Positions 23,731 to 32,739 of a stretch of DNA of 38,639 nt are shown piece after piece. The notes under the pieces were generated by a model. That model had not been told where the DNA came from and did not search any database. It was given only the letters and a program-made list of their open reading frames with translations. The DNA is from an uncultured Pelagibacteraceae bacterium (GTDB taxonomy: Bacteria > Pseudomonadota > Alphaproteobacteria > Pelagibacterales > Pelagibacteraceae): positions 1 through 38,639 of the forward strand of contig CACJWS010000011.1 of the NCBI GenBank assembly GCA_902596975.1. The letters run 5' to 3'. The position numbers were made by a program, and so were the translations under genes. Positions within the stretch are counted from its first letter, which is position 1; each line of letters begins with the position of its first letter.

Positions 23731-24720
23731 ATGGTGACAAAAAATTCAAATCTTTCTCTATATCTTAGAATAATCAGTTATTCAGTTTTAGCTTTTACTT
23801 TAGCATTTCTTATTAATAATATTTTAACAGTTTGGAGTGATTGGCCAGGAATAAAAAAAATTTTTTCACATCATGAGATGTTTGGATATAAGAAAAAAGC
23901 TTTAGAGGGATCTGACTTAAATTATGGTTATATGCAAATTGGATTGTATTTGATTTGTATTGCTGCAGTCGTTTTTTATGTTTTTAAAACATATAGCCAA
24001 ACTTTGGAGCAAGACTCAAAAATTTTATCAAGATTTTCCGCATATCTTGTTAGATCATCATTTTGGGCAGTATTTTTAGTTGGCGTAGCTGACTTTGTAA
24101 TATCTTTTATGGTTGTTGAAAGATTATGGGAAGCAATCTTCAGTCCTGAAGTAAAAGCATTGATGGTTAAAGCCCCTGTAAGAATTACTTATATTCACTT
24201 TCCAATAATATTAATTTCTTTCGTGATTGGATATTTTACAAAATCAGTTGGTTTTATTTGGCTAGCAGTATTGGTTGTTGTAAGTGAATTCGTAATTGTA
24301 TTATCAAGATTTATATTTTCATACGAACAAGCATTTCAAGGGGATCTAGTTAGATTTTGGTATGCTGCACTTTATTTATTTGCCAGTGCATACGCATTAA
24401 TTCATGAAGGGCATGTAAGAGTTGACGTACTCTATTCTTCTTTTAGTGAAAAAAAGAAGGCATGGACAAATATGGTTGGATCGGCAGTTCTAGGAGTACC
24501 ACTTACATTAATAGTTATATTTTTAGGTCTAAACGGAAAAGCAAGCATTATAAATGGTCCTGTTGTAGCTTTTGAAGTTACGCAACAAGGATCTAATGGT
24601 CTTTATCTTTTATATTTGATGGCTGTTTATCTAGCTGTTTTTGCTGTTACGATGTTAATTCAATTTACTAGCTATTTTATGGAAAGTAGTCACAAAATTT
24701 TAAAAGGTGTCAAAAATTAA
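23731..24720 (+). CDS. TRAP transporter small permease (DctQ/FcbT2), N-terminally extended
   Basis: A 329-residue membrane protein. The DctQ core lies in the C-terminal half, recognised by FWYAALYLFASAYALIHEGHVRVDVLYSSFSEKKKAW and the following two membrane spans. Residues 1-170 form an extra part with about four hydrophobic spans and a short charged loop around 45-65; ordinary DctQ proteins are about 160-180 residues. Extended small permeases are, as I recall, seen in the FcbT2-like branch. It bridges the binding protein and the large permease, and ends 3 bases before the latter. Confidence 0.82.
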   Translation: MVTKNSNLSLYLRIISYSVLAFTLAFLINNILTVWSDWPGIKKIFSHHEMFGYKKKALEGSDLNYGYMQIGLYLICIAAVVFYVFKTYSQTLEQDSKILSRFSAYLVRSSFWAVFLVGVADFVISFMVVERLWEAIFSPEVKALMVKAPVRITYIHFPIILISFVIGYFTKSVGFIWLAVLVVVSEFVIVLSRFIFSYEQAFQGDLVRFWYAALYLFASAYALIHEGHVRVDVLYSSFSEKKKAWTNMVGSAVLGVPLTLIVIFLGLNGKASIINGPVVAFEVTQQGSNGLYLLYLMAVYLAVFAVTMLIQFTSYFMESSHKILKGVKN

Positions 24721-24723
24721 ATT

Positions 24724-27387
24724 ATGGAAACATTCTTTTTAGCTGTTCTAGTTGTGATAATGATAGTTGCTCTTGCATCGGGTTACCCGGTTGCTTTTGC
24801 ACTTCCTGGTTCAGCTATAATTGCAATTGGTTTAGCTGCATTTTTTGGCTACATCTTCGAGGGAGACTCCAGTGCCTTTTTTGCTGTAGATGGACCTATA
24901 GAATGGCTCGTTGCTGGTATTACAAATTTTAGGAGTAATTACTGGGATGTAGAAACAGACACTTTGATCGCAATTCCTTTATTTATTTTCATGGGAATTA
25001 TGCTTCAAAAATCAAAAATTGCTGAAGACTTATTAATAACAATGGGCCAATTGTTTGGACCAATTCCTGGTGGTTTGGGAATTTCTGTTATATTTGTTGG
25101 AGCTCTATTAGCAGCAACGACTGGTATCGTTGGAGCAACTGTAATTGCGATGGGACTAATCTCGTTACCAACGATGTTAAATAACAAGTATGACAGACAG
25201 CTTGCTAGTGGAATAGTTTGTTCATCAGGAACATTAGGTCAAATTATTCCTCCATCAATTGTTTTAATTATTATTGCTGACCAGTTGGCAAGTGCATCTG
25301 ATGTTGCAAACAACCTAAGACAAAATGATTATAAAGCCTTAACTGGTGAATTTAATATGCCAGGTGAATTTAGAGTAGGTTCATCAAGTGCAGGTGATAT
25401 GTTCTTAGGAGCACTTTTACCAGGCCTAGTCTTAGTTGCTCTTTATATGATATATGTATTTATTTTTGCAAGAATAAAGAAAGGTGTTGCACCGCCAGTT
25501 CCATTTAAAGGAAATTTTGATTTAAAATTTTGGTTAAGAGTAGTTGTAATTATCATACCACCACTTGCATTAATATTTGCTGTATTAGGTTCAATTTTAA
25601 TGGGTATTGCCACTGTAAACCAAGCTGGTTCAATTGGAGCAATTGGTGCCACTTTGATGGCTGGTTATAGATTATATGAAGGAAAGAAAAGTGCGTTCTA
25701 TCCTTTAATTTTAATTATTGGATCTCTAATTCCTATTACATTCTTTGCTTCAAATTATGAATTAAATGTAAAAAATTTGGAGGAAAGAGATTTAAGCGCA
25801 ATCTTTATTACCGCTTTCTTTGTGGTCATACTTGTATATGGAATAGGTTGGAGTTTTTGGAGAACTTTTAAAACAGAAAATGTTTTAAAAGAAGTTGTAA
25901 CAGAAACTTGTGTGACTACTTCAATGGTATTTATTATCCTTTTAGGAGCAGCAATGCTTACTTCAGGATTTAGAGCTTTTGGGGGAGAAGAATTAGTAAG
26001 AGACTTTTTACAAGATTTACCAGGCGGTTTTTGGACACAATTTGTTGTTGTGATGATTGTAATTTTCTTGCTAGGATTTTTCCTAGACTTTATTGAAATT
26101 GCAGTTGTTGTTGTTCCAATAATTGCACCAATATTATTAGCTGAAACAGGGGCTAACGTCACAGCCGTTTGGTTGGGAGTTATGATTGGTGTTAACTTAC
26201 AGACTTCATTCTTAACGCCACCATTCGGATTTGCACTCTTTTATTTGAAAGGTGTAGCTCCCAAAATTGTTAAAACACTTGATATTTGGAAAGGTGTTGT
26301 GCCTTTTATAATTCTTCAGCTTATAGGATTGGGAATAGTCGGTGCATACCCTAGCTTAGTAAATTATCTACCAAATAGAGTATATTTAACTTCGAATGTT
26401 GCTCCTCCACCAATGAATCCTAAATTACAGTACTGTTTGCAAGAGTACAAATTTGCAAGATTTGATTCAAACGGTGAGACAATTAAAAATGCAATATTAA
26501 AATTCCAATCTGAGGCTCCAACTAATCTTCCAGATGATAAAATGGAAATTTTAGAAGATCATTTTGATAGTGCACTAGGAACTTTTGCTCTAGTCGATAA
26601 ATTAAAAAAAGTTGAGGTCGAATACAATGCATATGCTGTTGATTATAGGGATCTGCATTTCACTGTTAGAAAGAAGCAAAAGAAAATACTTAAATTAAAT
26701 AAAAAAATAGAAAAATATAAAGCAGAGATTAGAAATTTAGATGATGACGAATTAGATGAGAAAAACAAAATAGAATTAAGAATTGAGGATGTAAAACTTG
26801 AAATTGAGGAAATTCAAAACTCAATTCCAGAAACTTGGCAAGCTAAGAATTCAGAATTCGACAAAATAAATAAAGCTAAAAATACAACAACAAAAAGATA
26901 TAGAAAGAATGTAGATGAAGCCTACGATCTACTTGATCAGTTCGCAATGTTCATAAACGATGGAGTAAAACTTCAAGAAGTATCAAAAGATATTAAACAG
27001 TTAGATTATTTTATAGCTATGGAAAGCAATACAAAAGTATATGAAAGATCAGTTACAATTATGGATGGATTGTTTGACAAGTTGAGTGAGATCTCTGGAA
27101 TGGATGAATTTTTAAATAGTGTAGATGATTTATTATCAATGGTAGACTCAGACGAACTTGATCCAATGGCGATTAGAACAAAATCAAAAGAGGTTGTTGA
27201 GTTATTCAATAAAGAAGTTAGCTGGAGAGCAAATGCTAAAGAAAACTTAATGCCAAAACTTGAGGAATATAATAATGCAATCAAAGAAACAATTGGATTA
27301 AGGTTGCAGTCTAAACTTACCAAAGAGCAAGCTATCTATGTATCTAAATGTAATTCAATACATAGAGATATTTCACTAAATTTTTAA
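24724..27387 (+). CDS. TRAP transporter large permease (DctM/FcbT3) with ~330-residue charged C-terminal extension
   Basis: An 887-residue protein, about twice the usual DctM length. Residues 1-550 are the transporter: IPLFIFMGIMLQKSKIAEDLL, GALLAATTGIVGATVIAMGLISLP, GTLGQIIPPSIVLIIIADQ, and the second half with DFIEIAVVVVPIIAPIL and TSFLTPPFGFALFYLKGVAP. About 15 spans include insertions near 185-225 and 320-400. From about 555 to 887 there is no membrane segment. This tail is rich in Lys, Glu and Asp with heptad-like stretches (about 620-720 and 770-860) that look like long helices or coiled coil. The tail would face the cytoplasm or periplasm depending on topology; function unknown. It converges on the PanE-like gene with a 4-base overlap. 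Confidence 0.87.
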   Translation: METFFLAVLVVIMIVALASGYPVAFALPGSAIIAIGLAAFFGYIFEGDSSAFFAVDGPIEWLVAGITNFRSNYWDVETDTLIAIPLFIFMGIMLQKSKIAEDLLITMGQLFGPIPGGLGISVIFVGALLAATTGIVGATVIAMGLISLPTMLNNKYDRQLASGIVCSSGTLGQIIPPSIVLIIIADQLASASDVANNLRQNDYKALTGEFNMPGEFRVGSSSAGDMFLGALLPGLVLVALYMIYVFIFARIKKGVAPPVPFKGNFDLKFWLRVVVIIIPPLALIFAVLGSILMGIATVNQAGSIGAIGATLMAGYRLYEGKKSAFYPLILIIGSLIPITFFASNYELNVKNLEERDLSAIFITAFFVVILVYGIGWSFWRTFKTENVLKEVVTETCVTTSMVFIILLGAAMLTSGFRAFGGEELVRDFLQDLPGGFWTQFVVVMIVIFLLGFFLDFIEIAVVVVPIIAPILLAETGANVTAVWLGVMIGVNLQTSFLTPPFGFALFYLKGVAPKIVKTLDIWKGVVPFIILQLIGLGIVGAYPSLVNYLPNRVYLTSNVAPPPMNPKLQYCLQEYKFARFDSNGETIKNAILKFQSEAPTNLPDDKMEILEDHFDSALGTFALVDKLKKVEVEYNAYAVDYRDLHFTVRKKQKKILKLNKKIEKYKAEIRNLDDDELDEKNKIELRIEDVKLEIEEIQNSIPETWQAKNSEFDKINKAKNTTTKRYRKNVDEAYDLLDQFAMFINDGVKLQEVSKDIKQLDYFIAMESNTKVYERSVTIMDGLFDKLSEISGMDEFLNSVDDLLSMVDSDELDPMAIRTKSKEVVELFNKEVSWRANAKENLMPKLEEYNNAIKETIGLRLQSKLTKEQAIYVSKCNSIHRDISLNF

Positions 27388-28403
27388 ACTGTTAATTTAT
27401 CAATTAATTCTGATCTTGTATAAAGACCCAAGTCTTCTGCCTTGGACTTTAATTTTTCATTAATCTCTTTTAATTTTGGAACATTTAAATCAAGCTTATT
27501 TGCAATTTCTATAATTGAACCAATTATTGGATCTATTTCTAATGGTTTACCAGCATTTAGATCTTGAGCTGTCGAAGGTCTATGTCCTATAATTGAGACT
27601 CCGCCTTTAATTCGATCCTCAATTGATATATTAAATTTAACTCCAATTTTTTCCCCAACTTGTTGGCATTCTTGCATTAAAACTTTTATTAAATTGTAAG
27701 TCTCTGGATCATTACCCATCTCATCCATAGTTTTATTTGTTAGAGCACTTACAGGGTTGAACGAACAGTTTCCCCACAGTTTCACCCAAATTTCGTCTCT
27801 TAAATTTTTCTTCTGAGGAGCTTTTAAACCCCCTTCTATGAACAAACTTGAAATTATTTTTAGTCTTTCTGATCTGGTTCCATTTGGTTCGCCTAGAGAA
27901 AATCGTTCACCATTACCATTATGTTTAATAACACCTGGCTCTAATATCTGACAGGCTGGATAAACTACACAACCAATTGCTCTTTCAGGTCCTAGAGTTT
28001 GCCATATCTTTCCACCTGGATCCACACTTTCAACTATTTGATTGTCTAATTTGGTGCCCGTATTAGCTTTATAAAAGTACCACCAAGGTAATCCATTAAT
28101 GGCGCATATAATTGAAGTTTTTTTACCCATAATTGGTTTTAAGCTTTCTGAAATTTTACTAATAGCATTAGCTTTTACAGAAATAATTATGAAATCTTGT
28201 TCATCCAAATCTTTAGGATTGTCAGTTACATCAAATTTATAATTAACTTTATTATCTTCTCTTATAAAAGTTAATCCATTTTGCTCTATTGCTTTCTTAT
28301 GTTCTCCTCTAGCTATTAAAGAGACTTGTGCATTTGTTTTTTTTAGACTCGTAGCAATAAATCCACCAATAGACCCCGCTCCAAAAATACAAATTTTAGT
28401 CAT
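27384..28403 (-). CDS. Ketopantoate-reductase (PanE/ApbA) family oxidoreductase
   Basis: A 339-residue NADP-dependent reductase. It begins MTKICIFGAGSIGGFIA (dinucleotide motif GAGSIG at 8-13), has the lysine-bearing IISVKANAIS, and continues with WVKLWGNCSFNPVSALT and a C-terminal D-x-x-x-G-K-P-L-E-I-D motif, all typical of the family. PanE itself reduces 2-dehydropantoate to pantoate. Many genomes carry paralogs of unknown substrate, and the position after an acyl-CoA ligase and a GGT-like gene hints at such a paralog. It is the last gene of a three-gene minus-strand run; its ATG overlaps the ligase stop by one base. Confidence 0.82.
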   Translation of the reverse strand: MTKICIFGAGSIGGFIATSLKKTNAQVSLIARGEHKKAIEQNGLTFIREDNKVNYKFDVTDNPKDLDEQDFIIISVKANAISKISESLKPIMGKKTSIICAINGLPWWYFYKANTGTKLDNQIVESVDPGGKIWQTLGPERAIGCVVYPACQILEPGVIKHNGNGERFSLGEPNGTRSERLKIISSLFIEGGLKAPQKKNLRDEIWVKLWGNCSFNPVSALTNKTMDEMGNDPETYNLIKVLMQECQQVGEKIGVKFNISIEDRIKGGVSIIGHRPSTAQDLNAGKPLEIDPIIGSIIEIANKLDLNVPKLKEINEKLKSKAEDLGLYTRSELIDKLTV

Positions 28404-29911
28404 CAGTTCACTAATCCAAACTTTTTAGCTAAAGTATTTCTTTGTAGTTTACCTGTTGCACCTTTAGGAATTTCATTTACAAAAAATATTTTCTTTGGAA
28501 TTTTAAATTTTGCAAGTTTTTCATTTGCATAAATTTTTATATCATCTTCAGTACACTTCATGCCTTCTTTTATGATTATTGCAGTAGCTATATCTTCTCC
28601 AAGCATTTTATCCTCATATCCAAAGCAAACGGCTTGCTCAATATTTGGATGATCCATAAGAATATTATCGACTTCTAAAGGTGAAATCTTTTCGCCACCT
28701 TTATTTATTATTTCCTTTAATCTTCCAGAGATTTTTAGATAACCATCTTTATCAAAATATCCCTGATCTCCTGTTCTAAACCAACCATTTGAAAAGCTAT
28801 TTTTATTTGCATCTGGATTATTTTCATATCCGGAAGTAACATTTTCACCCCTAATGCAAACTTCTCCCTCTTCTCCTTGATTTAAAATCTTGTTATTAGT
28901 ATCCATAATACAAACTTCCGGCCCAGCAGGAATTCCTACAAATCCAGGTTTTTGGGACTTAGGCGGTAAAGGATTTGAGGTCATTTGATGAGTAGCTTCC
29001 GTCATCCCATATGCTTCTATTACTGGACAATTAAATACCTTATTTAATTTTTCAAATACAGCTGGAGGTAGAGATGCTGATGATGATCTTAAAAATCTAA
29101 GATTTAATTGTTTAGCAGTTTCTAGATTTTTATCTGCCCTCATCAATATTGCTTGATGCATTGTTGGTACTCCAGAATACCAAGTTATTTTCTCTCTTTT
29201 TGCATTATCTAAAAATTTTAATGCATTAAATCCACTACTTGCACATACAGATGCCCCTACCTTCATAGATGCTGCAAGAACTGCAATTAAGCCATGTATG
29301 TGAAATAATGGCATAATATTTAGACAATGATCTTTATCAGTTAAATTAAGACTTTTGGAGATATTATCTGCCGAAGAAAAAATATTTTTATTTGTTAATG
29401 GAACAATCTTAGGTCTTGATGTAGTGCCCGAAGTATGCAGCACAAGAGCTTCATGATCTTCACCTGGCAAAACATAATCACTGCTTTTTTCAAAAAGATT
29501 GAAATCTCCGCTTAAATTATTTTCGTCTGATTTCATTTCGCAAACAGGAATTTTTAATTTATTTGCGACTTCTACTACTGGATTTTTAGAATTTTTCTCT
29601 ACAATCACTATCTTTGGCTTTAAATCCTCTAGGTAAAATTCGAATTCTTCAGACTTATAGTTAGGGTTTAAAGGTGCAGCAGACATGTAGCTTGAAATCG
29701 CCAAAAAACTAGTTGCCATGTAAGGACCGTTTGGCAAAACTATTGCTGCACGATCTTTATTATTAATACCATTACCTGATAATTGTTTTGAAATTCTTTC
29801 TATTAATGATTTTAAATCAAGAAATTTTAGTGGAGAACTACTTTCAGATGTTATTGCAATTCGATTATCATTTTGTGATTCTATAATATTCCTAACAATT
29901 CTAGAGTTCAT
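28403..29911 (-). CDS. AMP-forming acyl-CoA synthetase, closest in motifs to oxalyl-CoA synthetase (AAE3/Pcs60)
   Basis: A 502-residue ANL-superfamily ligase. The P-loop is HTSGTTSRPKIVPLT, A5 is EAYGMTEATHQMTSNPLPP, A7 is WFRTGDQGYFDKDGYLKISGR, and the catalytic C-terminal lysine is in PKGATGKLQRNTL. The runs TSRPK, TEATHxMxSNPLPP, and GGEKISPLEVD are very similar to plant AAE3 and yeast Pcs60 oxalate-CoA ligases as I remember them, more so than to FadD. It would make oxalyl-CoA (or another short acyl-CoA) from ATP, CoA and acid. No oxalyl-CoA decarboxylase or reductase is in the window. It sits 5 bases after the GGT-like gene. Confidence 0.82.
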   Translation of the reverse strand: MNSRIVRNIIESQNDNRIAITSESSSPLKFLDLKSLIERISKQLSGNGINNKDRAAIVLPNGPYMATSFLAISSYMSAAPLNPNYKSEEFEFYLEDLKPKIVIVEKNSKNPVVEVANKLKIPVCEMKSDENNLSGDFNLFEKSSDYVLPGEDHEALVLHTSGTTSRPKIVPLTNKNIFSSADNISKSLNLTDKDHCLNIMPLFHIHGLIAVLAASMKVGASVCASSGFNALKFLDNAKREKITWYSGVPTMHQAILMRADKNLETAKQLNLRFLRSSSASLPPAVFEKLNKVFNCPVIEAYGMTEATHQMTSNPLPPKSQKPGFVGIPAGPEVCIMDTNNKILNQGEEGEVCIRGENVTSGYENNPDANKNSFSNGWFRTGDQGYFDKDGYLKISGRLKEIINKGGEKISPLEVDNILMDHPNIEQAVCFGYEDKMLGEDIATAIIIKEGMKCTEDDIKIYANEKLAKFKIPKKIFFVNEIPKGATGKLQRNTLAKKFGLVN

Positions 29912-29916
29912 TTAAA

Positions 29917-31500
29917 TTAATAACCTTTTGCGTATCCATCTTTTCTTGGATCTGAACCGCCAACTAAATTTCCTTTTTCTCTATCTATTTGAATTGCTTG
30001 TCCACCTCCATGAGTACCATCTATATACTCAACATTATGACCGACTTCTTTTAAATTATTAAAAATTTTTTCATCAATACTTTTCTCTAATTTATAAATG
30101 TTATTGAAATGGAAGGCTCTAGGAAATGAAATGGCTTGTTGAGGAGTTAAGTTATAATCAATAATGCTATTTAAAACATGGACTTGTCCTACAGGTTGAT
30201 ATTGTCCTCCCATTACTCCATAAGATAATTCACATTCTTTTTTGTTGTTCATAACTATTCCAGGAATTATGGTATGTAGTGGTCTTTTTAATCCTTGAAT
30301 ACAATTAGGATGACCTTCCTCAACTCTAAAATTAGTTCCTCTATTGTGAAGAACCACTCCAGATTTATCACCTGTTATTCCAGATCCAAAAGCATAGCAA
30401 ACAGAATTTATAATTGAAACTACATTTAAATCTCTGTCTACCACGCTTAAATAAACTGTTTCAGGATGGTTTGGAATATTTAGATCTCCTACATCTGCAC
30501 AGCCATTAATAGATATATTTTTTGAAATATTATCTATGTTTTGTTCACTTAATATTTTTTTCAAATCTAAATCTACAAATTCTGGATCACCAATATTTTC
30601 TTCCTTAAGTTTATAAGCCTGCTTTGTAACTTCTGCTTCAAGATGGAATCTTTCAAATGAATTCACATCATATTTTTCAATACCTAACTTTTCTAATAAT
30701 TTCATCATTACTAAAACTGTTATTCCAGGTCCACTCGGAGGACATTGATGTATAATAATATCTCTATATCTATCTGATAAAGTGTCTGATTTAATAGTTT
30801 TTTGCTTATGGAAATCTTCTATTGTATGTAAGCCCCCAAACTCTTTTAAAGTTTTAACTAAATCTTCAGCAATTGATCCTTCATAAAATTCTTTAACTCC
30901 ATTTTTTGAAATTTTTTCGAGAGTCTCTCCAAGTGCAGGATTTTTATTTACCTCATTAAATTGATAACTTTTACCATTATTTAGCATATGTTTTCTAGAA
31001 TATGGGTTATCGTTTAATTTATTAAATACATTGCTCCAGGCGTTAGCAACAACTTTAGTCACTTTAAAACCACTCTTTGCAATATCTATACCTTTATGAA
31101 ACAACTCCTCAAAATCGAGTTTTCCAAAATCATTATGAATTGAATTCCAAGCATCTAATGCACCAGGAATAGTTACTGCGTGAGGACTTGTTAAACCGAT
31201 TTTATCTATATTCTTTTCCTTGAAATAATCAAAATTTGCTTTTGCTGGAGCAATACCTGATCCATTATATGAAACAGGGTCTTTGCCATTCATTTTTATT
31301 ATTGCAAAACAATCTCCACCTATACTTGTAGCATTAGGCTCTGCAACAGAGAGAACAACAGAAGCTGCAATAGCTGCATCCACTGCATTTCCACCTTTTT
31401 GCAATATTCTAAGAGCTTCTTCTGTAGCTATTGGATGTGATGTTGCGGCCATACCATTTGAAGAAATGGCATCTTTATCTTTTGTTGAATGATTATTCAT
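29917..31500 (-). CDS. Gamma-glutamyltransferase family hydrolase (YwrD-like, no signal peptide)
   Basis: A 527-residue Ntn-hydrolase precursor. Visible: GMAATSHPIATEEALRILQKGGNAVDAAIA at the N-terminus, EPNATSIGGDCFAII, the autoprocessing site with nucleophile Thr348 in HPETVYLSVVDRDLN, GSGI (glutamate-binding region), and GVMGGQYQPVGQVHVL near the C-terminus. Lacking a signal peptide, it should act in the cytoplasm, as YwrD/oxamate-amidohydrolase-type relatives may do. Substrate unknown: gamma-glutamyl amides or other amides. It is the first gene of the minus-strand run and diverges from the MFS gene with just 30 bases between starts. Confidence 0.85.
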   Translation of the reverse strand: MNNHSTKDKDAISSNGMAATSHPIATEEALRILQKGGNAVDAAIAASVVLSVAEPNATSIGGDCFAIIKMNGKDPVSYNGSGIAPAKANFDYFKEKNIDKIGLTSPHAVTIPGALDAWNSIHNDFGKLDFEELFHKGIDIAKSGFKVTKVVANAWSNVFNKLNDNPYSRKHMLNNGKSYQFNEVNKNPALGETLEKISKNGVKEFYEGSIAEDLVKTLKEFGGLHTIEDFHKQKTIKSDTLSDRYRDIIIHQCPPSGPGITVLVMMKLLEKLGIEKYDVNSFERFHLEAEVTKQAYKLKEENIGDPEFVDLDLKKILSEQNIDNISKNISINGCADVGDLNIPNHPETVYLSVVDRDLNVVSIINSVCYAFGSGITGDKSGVVLHNRGTNFRVEEGHPNCIQGLKRPLHTIIPGIVMNNKKECELSYGVMGGQYQPVGQVHVLNSIIDYNLTPQQAISFPRAFHFNNIYKLEKSIDEKIFNNLKEVGHNVEYIDGTHGGGQAIQIDREKGNLVGGSDPRKDGYAKGY

Positions 31501-31530
31501 AATAGAACTGTAATTTCATAAAAAATATAA

Positions 31531-32739
31531 ATGATCAATAAAATAAATAAAAGTATTCTAATTTTTTCTGTATTTGCCTTTGGCTTTTTTATATCAAATT
31601 TACTGAGATCAATTACCGCAACATTAACACCTGCTCTTTCAACTGAATTCAATTTAAGTGCCGCAAATCTTGGACTTTTAGCTGGAGGATATTTTCTAGG
31701 GTTTTCACTCATGCAAATTCCTACTGGTATGTTATTAGATAGATTCGGTCCAAAAAAAGTTATCGGATATTTATTAATCATTGCTCTTATTGGAACTATT
31801 TCATTTGCTTTTGCTAAAAGTTTTGCAGGTTTATTAATTTCTAGAATTTTCATTGGTGTAGGTGTTGCTGCTTGTTTAATGGGTCCTTTAACTGGTTACA
31901 GAGTATGGTTTGAAGAAAAATATCAACAACGTGCAAATTCATGGATGTTGATGGTTGCAAATTTTGGATTTGTTGCATCAACTCTACCAGTTCAAATTTT
32001 ATTACCAATAATTGGTTGGCGATCTATTTTTTTAATTATAGCCTCTTTAATTTTGATAAGCATAATATTAATATCAATTTTAATACCTTCGTGGGAAACT
32101 AAGAGGGATGAAGACCAAAATAATAATCTTCAAAACCTTTCCCACATATGGAAAAATAAATTCTTTATTAGCTTAGTACCGCTTGCATTTTTTAATTATG
32201 GAGGTGTTCAAGCAATACAAACATTGTGGGCTGGCCCATGGATGCTAAATGTGACGGGTTATGATGCAATACAAAGTGCGACAGGTTTATTTTGGATAAA
32301 TGTAACTATGCTTTTTTCTTTTTTAATATGGGGATATTTTTTGCCAAAACTATCTTCCAAAGGAATTGACAGTATGAGAATTGTAAAATTTACACTTCCT
32401 ATAAGTTATATAATTTTATTTTTAATAGTCATAATGGGAGACAATGCTGGTGCAACCATGTTTACTCTTTATATTTTATCATCAATAGTAATTTCTTTAA
32501 CCCAACCAGCAATAGCATTAAATTTTCCTACTAAACTAGCAGGAAAATCTTTAACTTCATTCAATGTATTTTTATTTTCTGGTACTTTTTTTGTACAATG
32601 GATAATTGGTTTAATAATTGATTTTTCCAGAAATTTAGGTGCTACTATTACAATGAGCTATCAAATTTCTTTTTCAATTTTTTTATTTTTATGCATTTTA
32701 AGTTACTTATTTTTTTTAATATTAAATAAAAATGAATAA
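31531..32739 (+). CDS. Major facilitator superfamily transporter
   Basis: A 402-residue protein with 12 hydrophobic spans and a central charged loop (around 188-208). The loop 2-3 motif FSLMQIPTGMLLDRFGPKKVIGYLL matches the MFS G-x-L-x-D-R-x-G signature, and FIGVGVAACLMGPLTGYRVWFEEKYQQRANSW continues the family pattern. It exports or imports an unknown small molecule. The start is 30 bases from the divergent GGT-like gene, so promoters must overlap. It overlaps the EamA gene by 8 bases. Confidence 0.87.
   Translation: MINKINKSILIFSVFAFGFFISNLLRSITATLTPALSTEFNLSAANLGLLAGGYFLGFSLMQIPTGMLLDRFGPKKVIGYLLIIALIGTISFAFAKSFAGLLISRIFIGVGVAACLMGPLTGYRVWFEEKYQQRANSWMLMVANFGFVASTLPVQILLPIIGWRSIFLIIASLILISIILISILIPSWETKRDEDQNNNLQNLSHIWKNKFFISLVPLAFFNYGGVQAIQTLWAGPWMLNVTGYDAIQSATGLFWINVTMLFSFLIWGYFLPKLSSKGIDSMRIVKFTLPISYIILFLIVIMGDNAGATMFTLYILSSIVISLTQPAIALNFPTKLAGKSLTSFNVFLFSGTFFVQWIIGLIIDFSRNLGATITMSYQISFSIFLFLCILSYLFFLILNKNE

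Noticed and set aside
25755..26162. 135-codon antisense open frame inside the large TRAP permease
   Set aside because: It mirrors hydrophobic codons of the sense gene, has low-complexity Thr/Ile/Lys composition and no family features, like the other antisense frames in this window.
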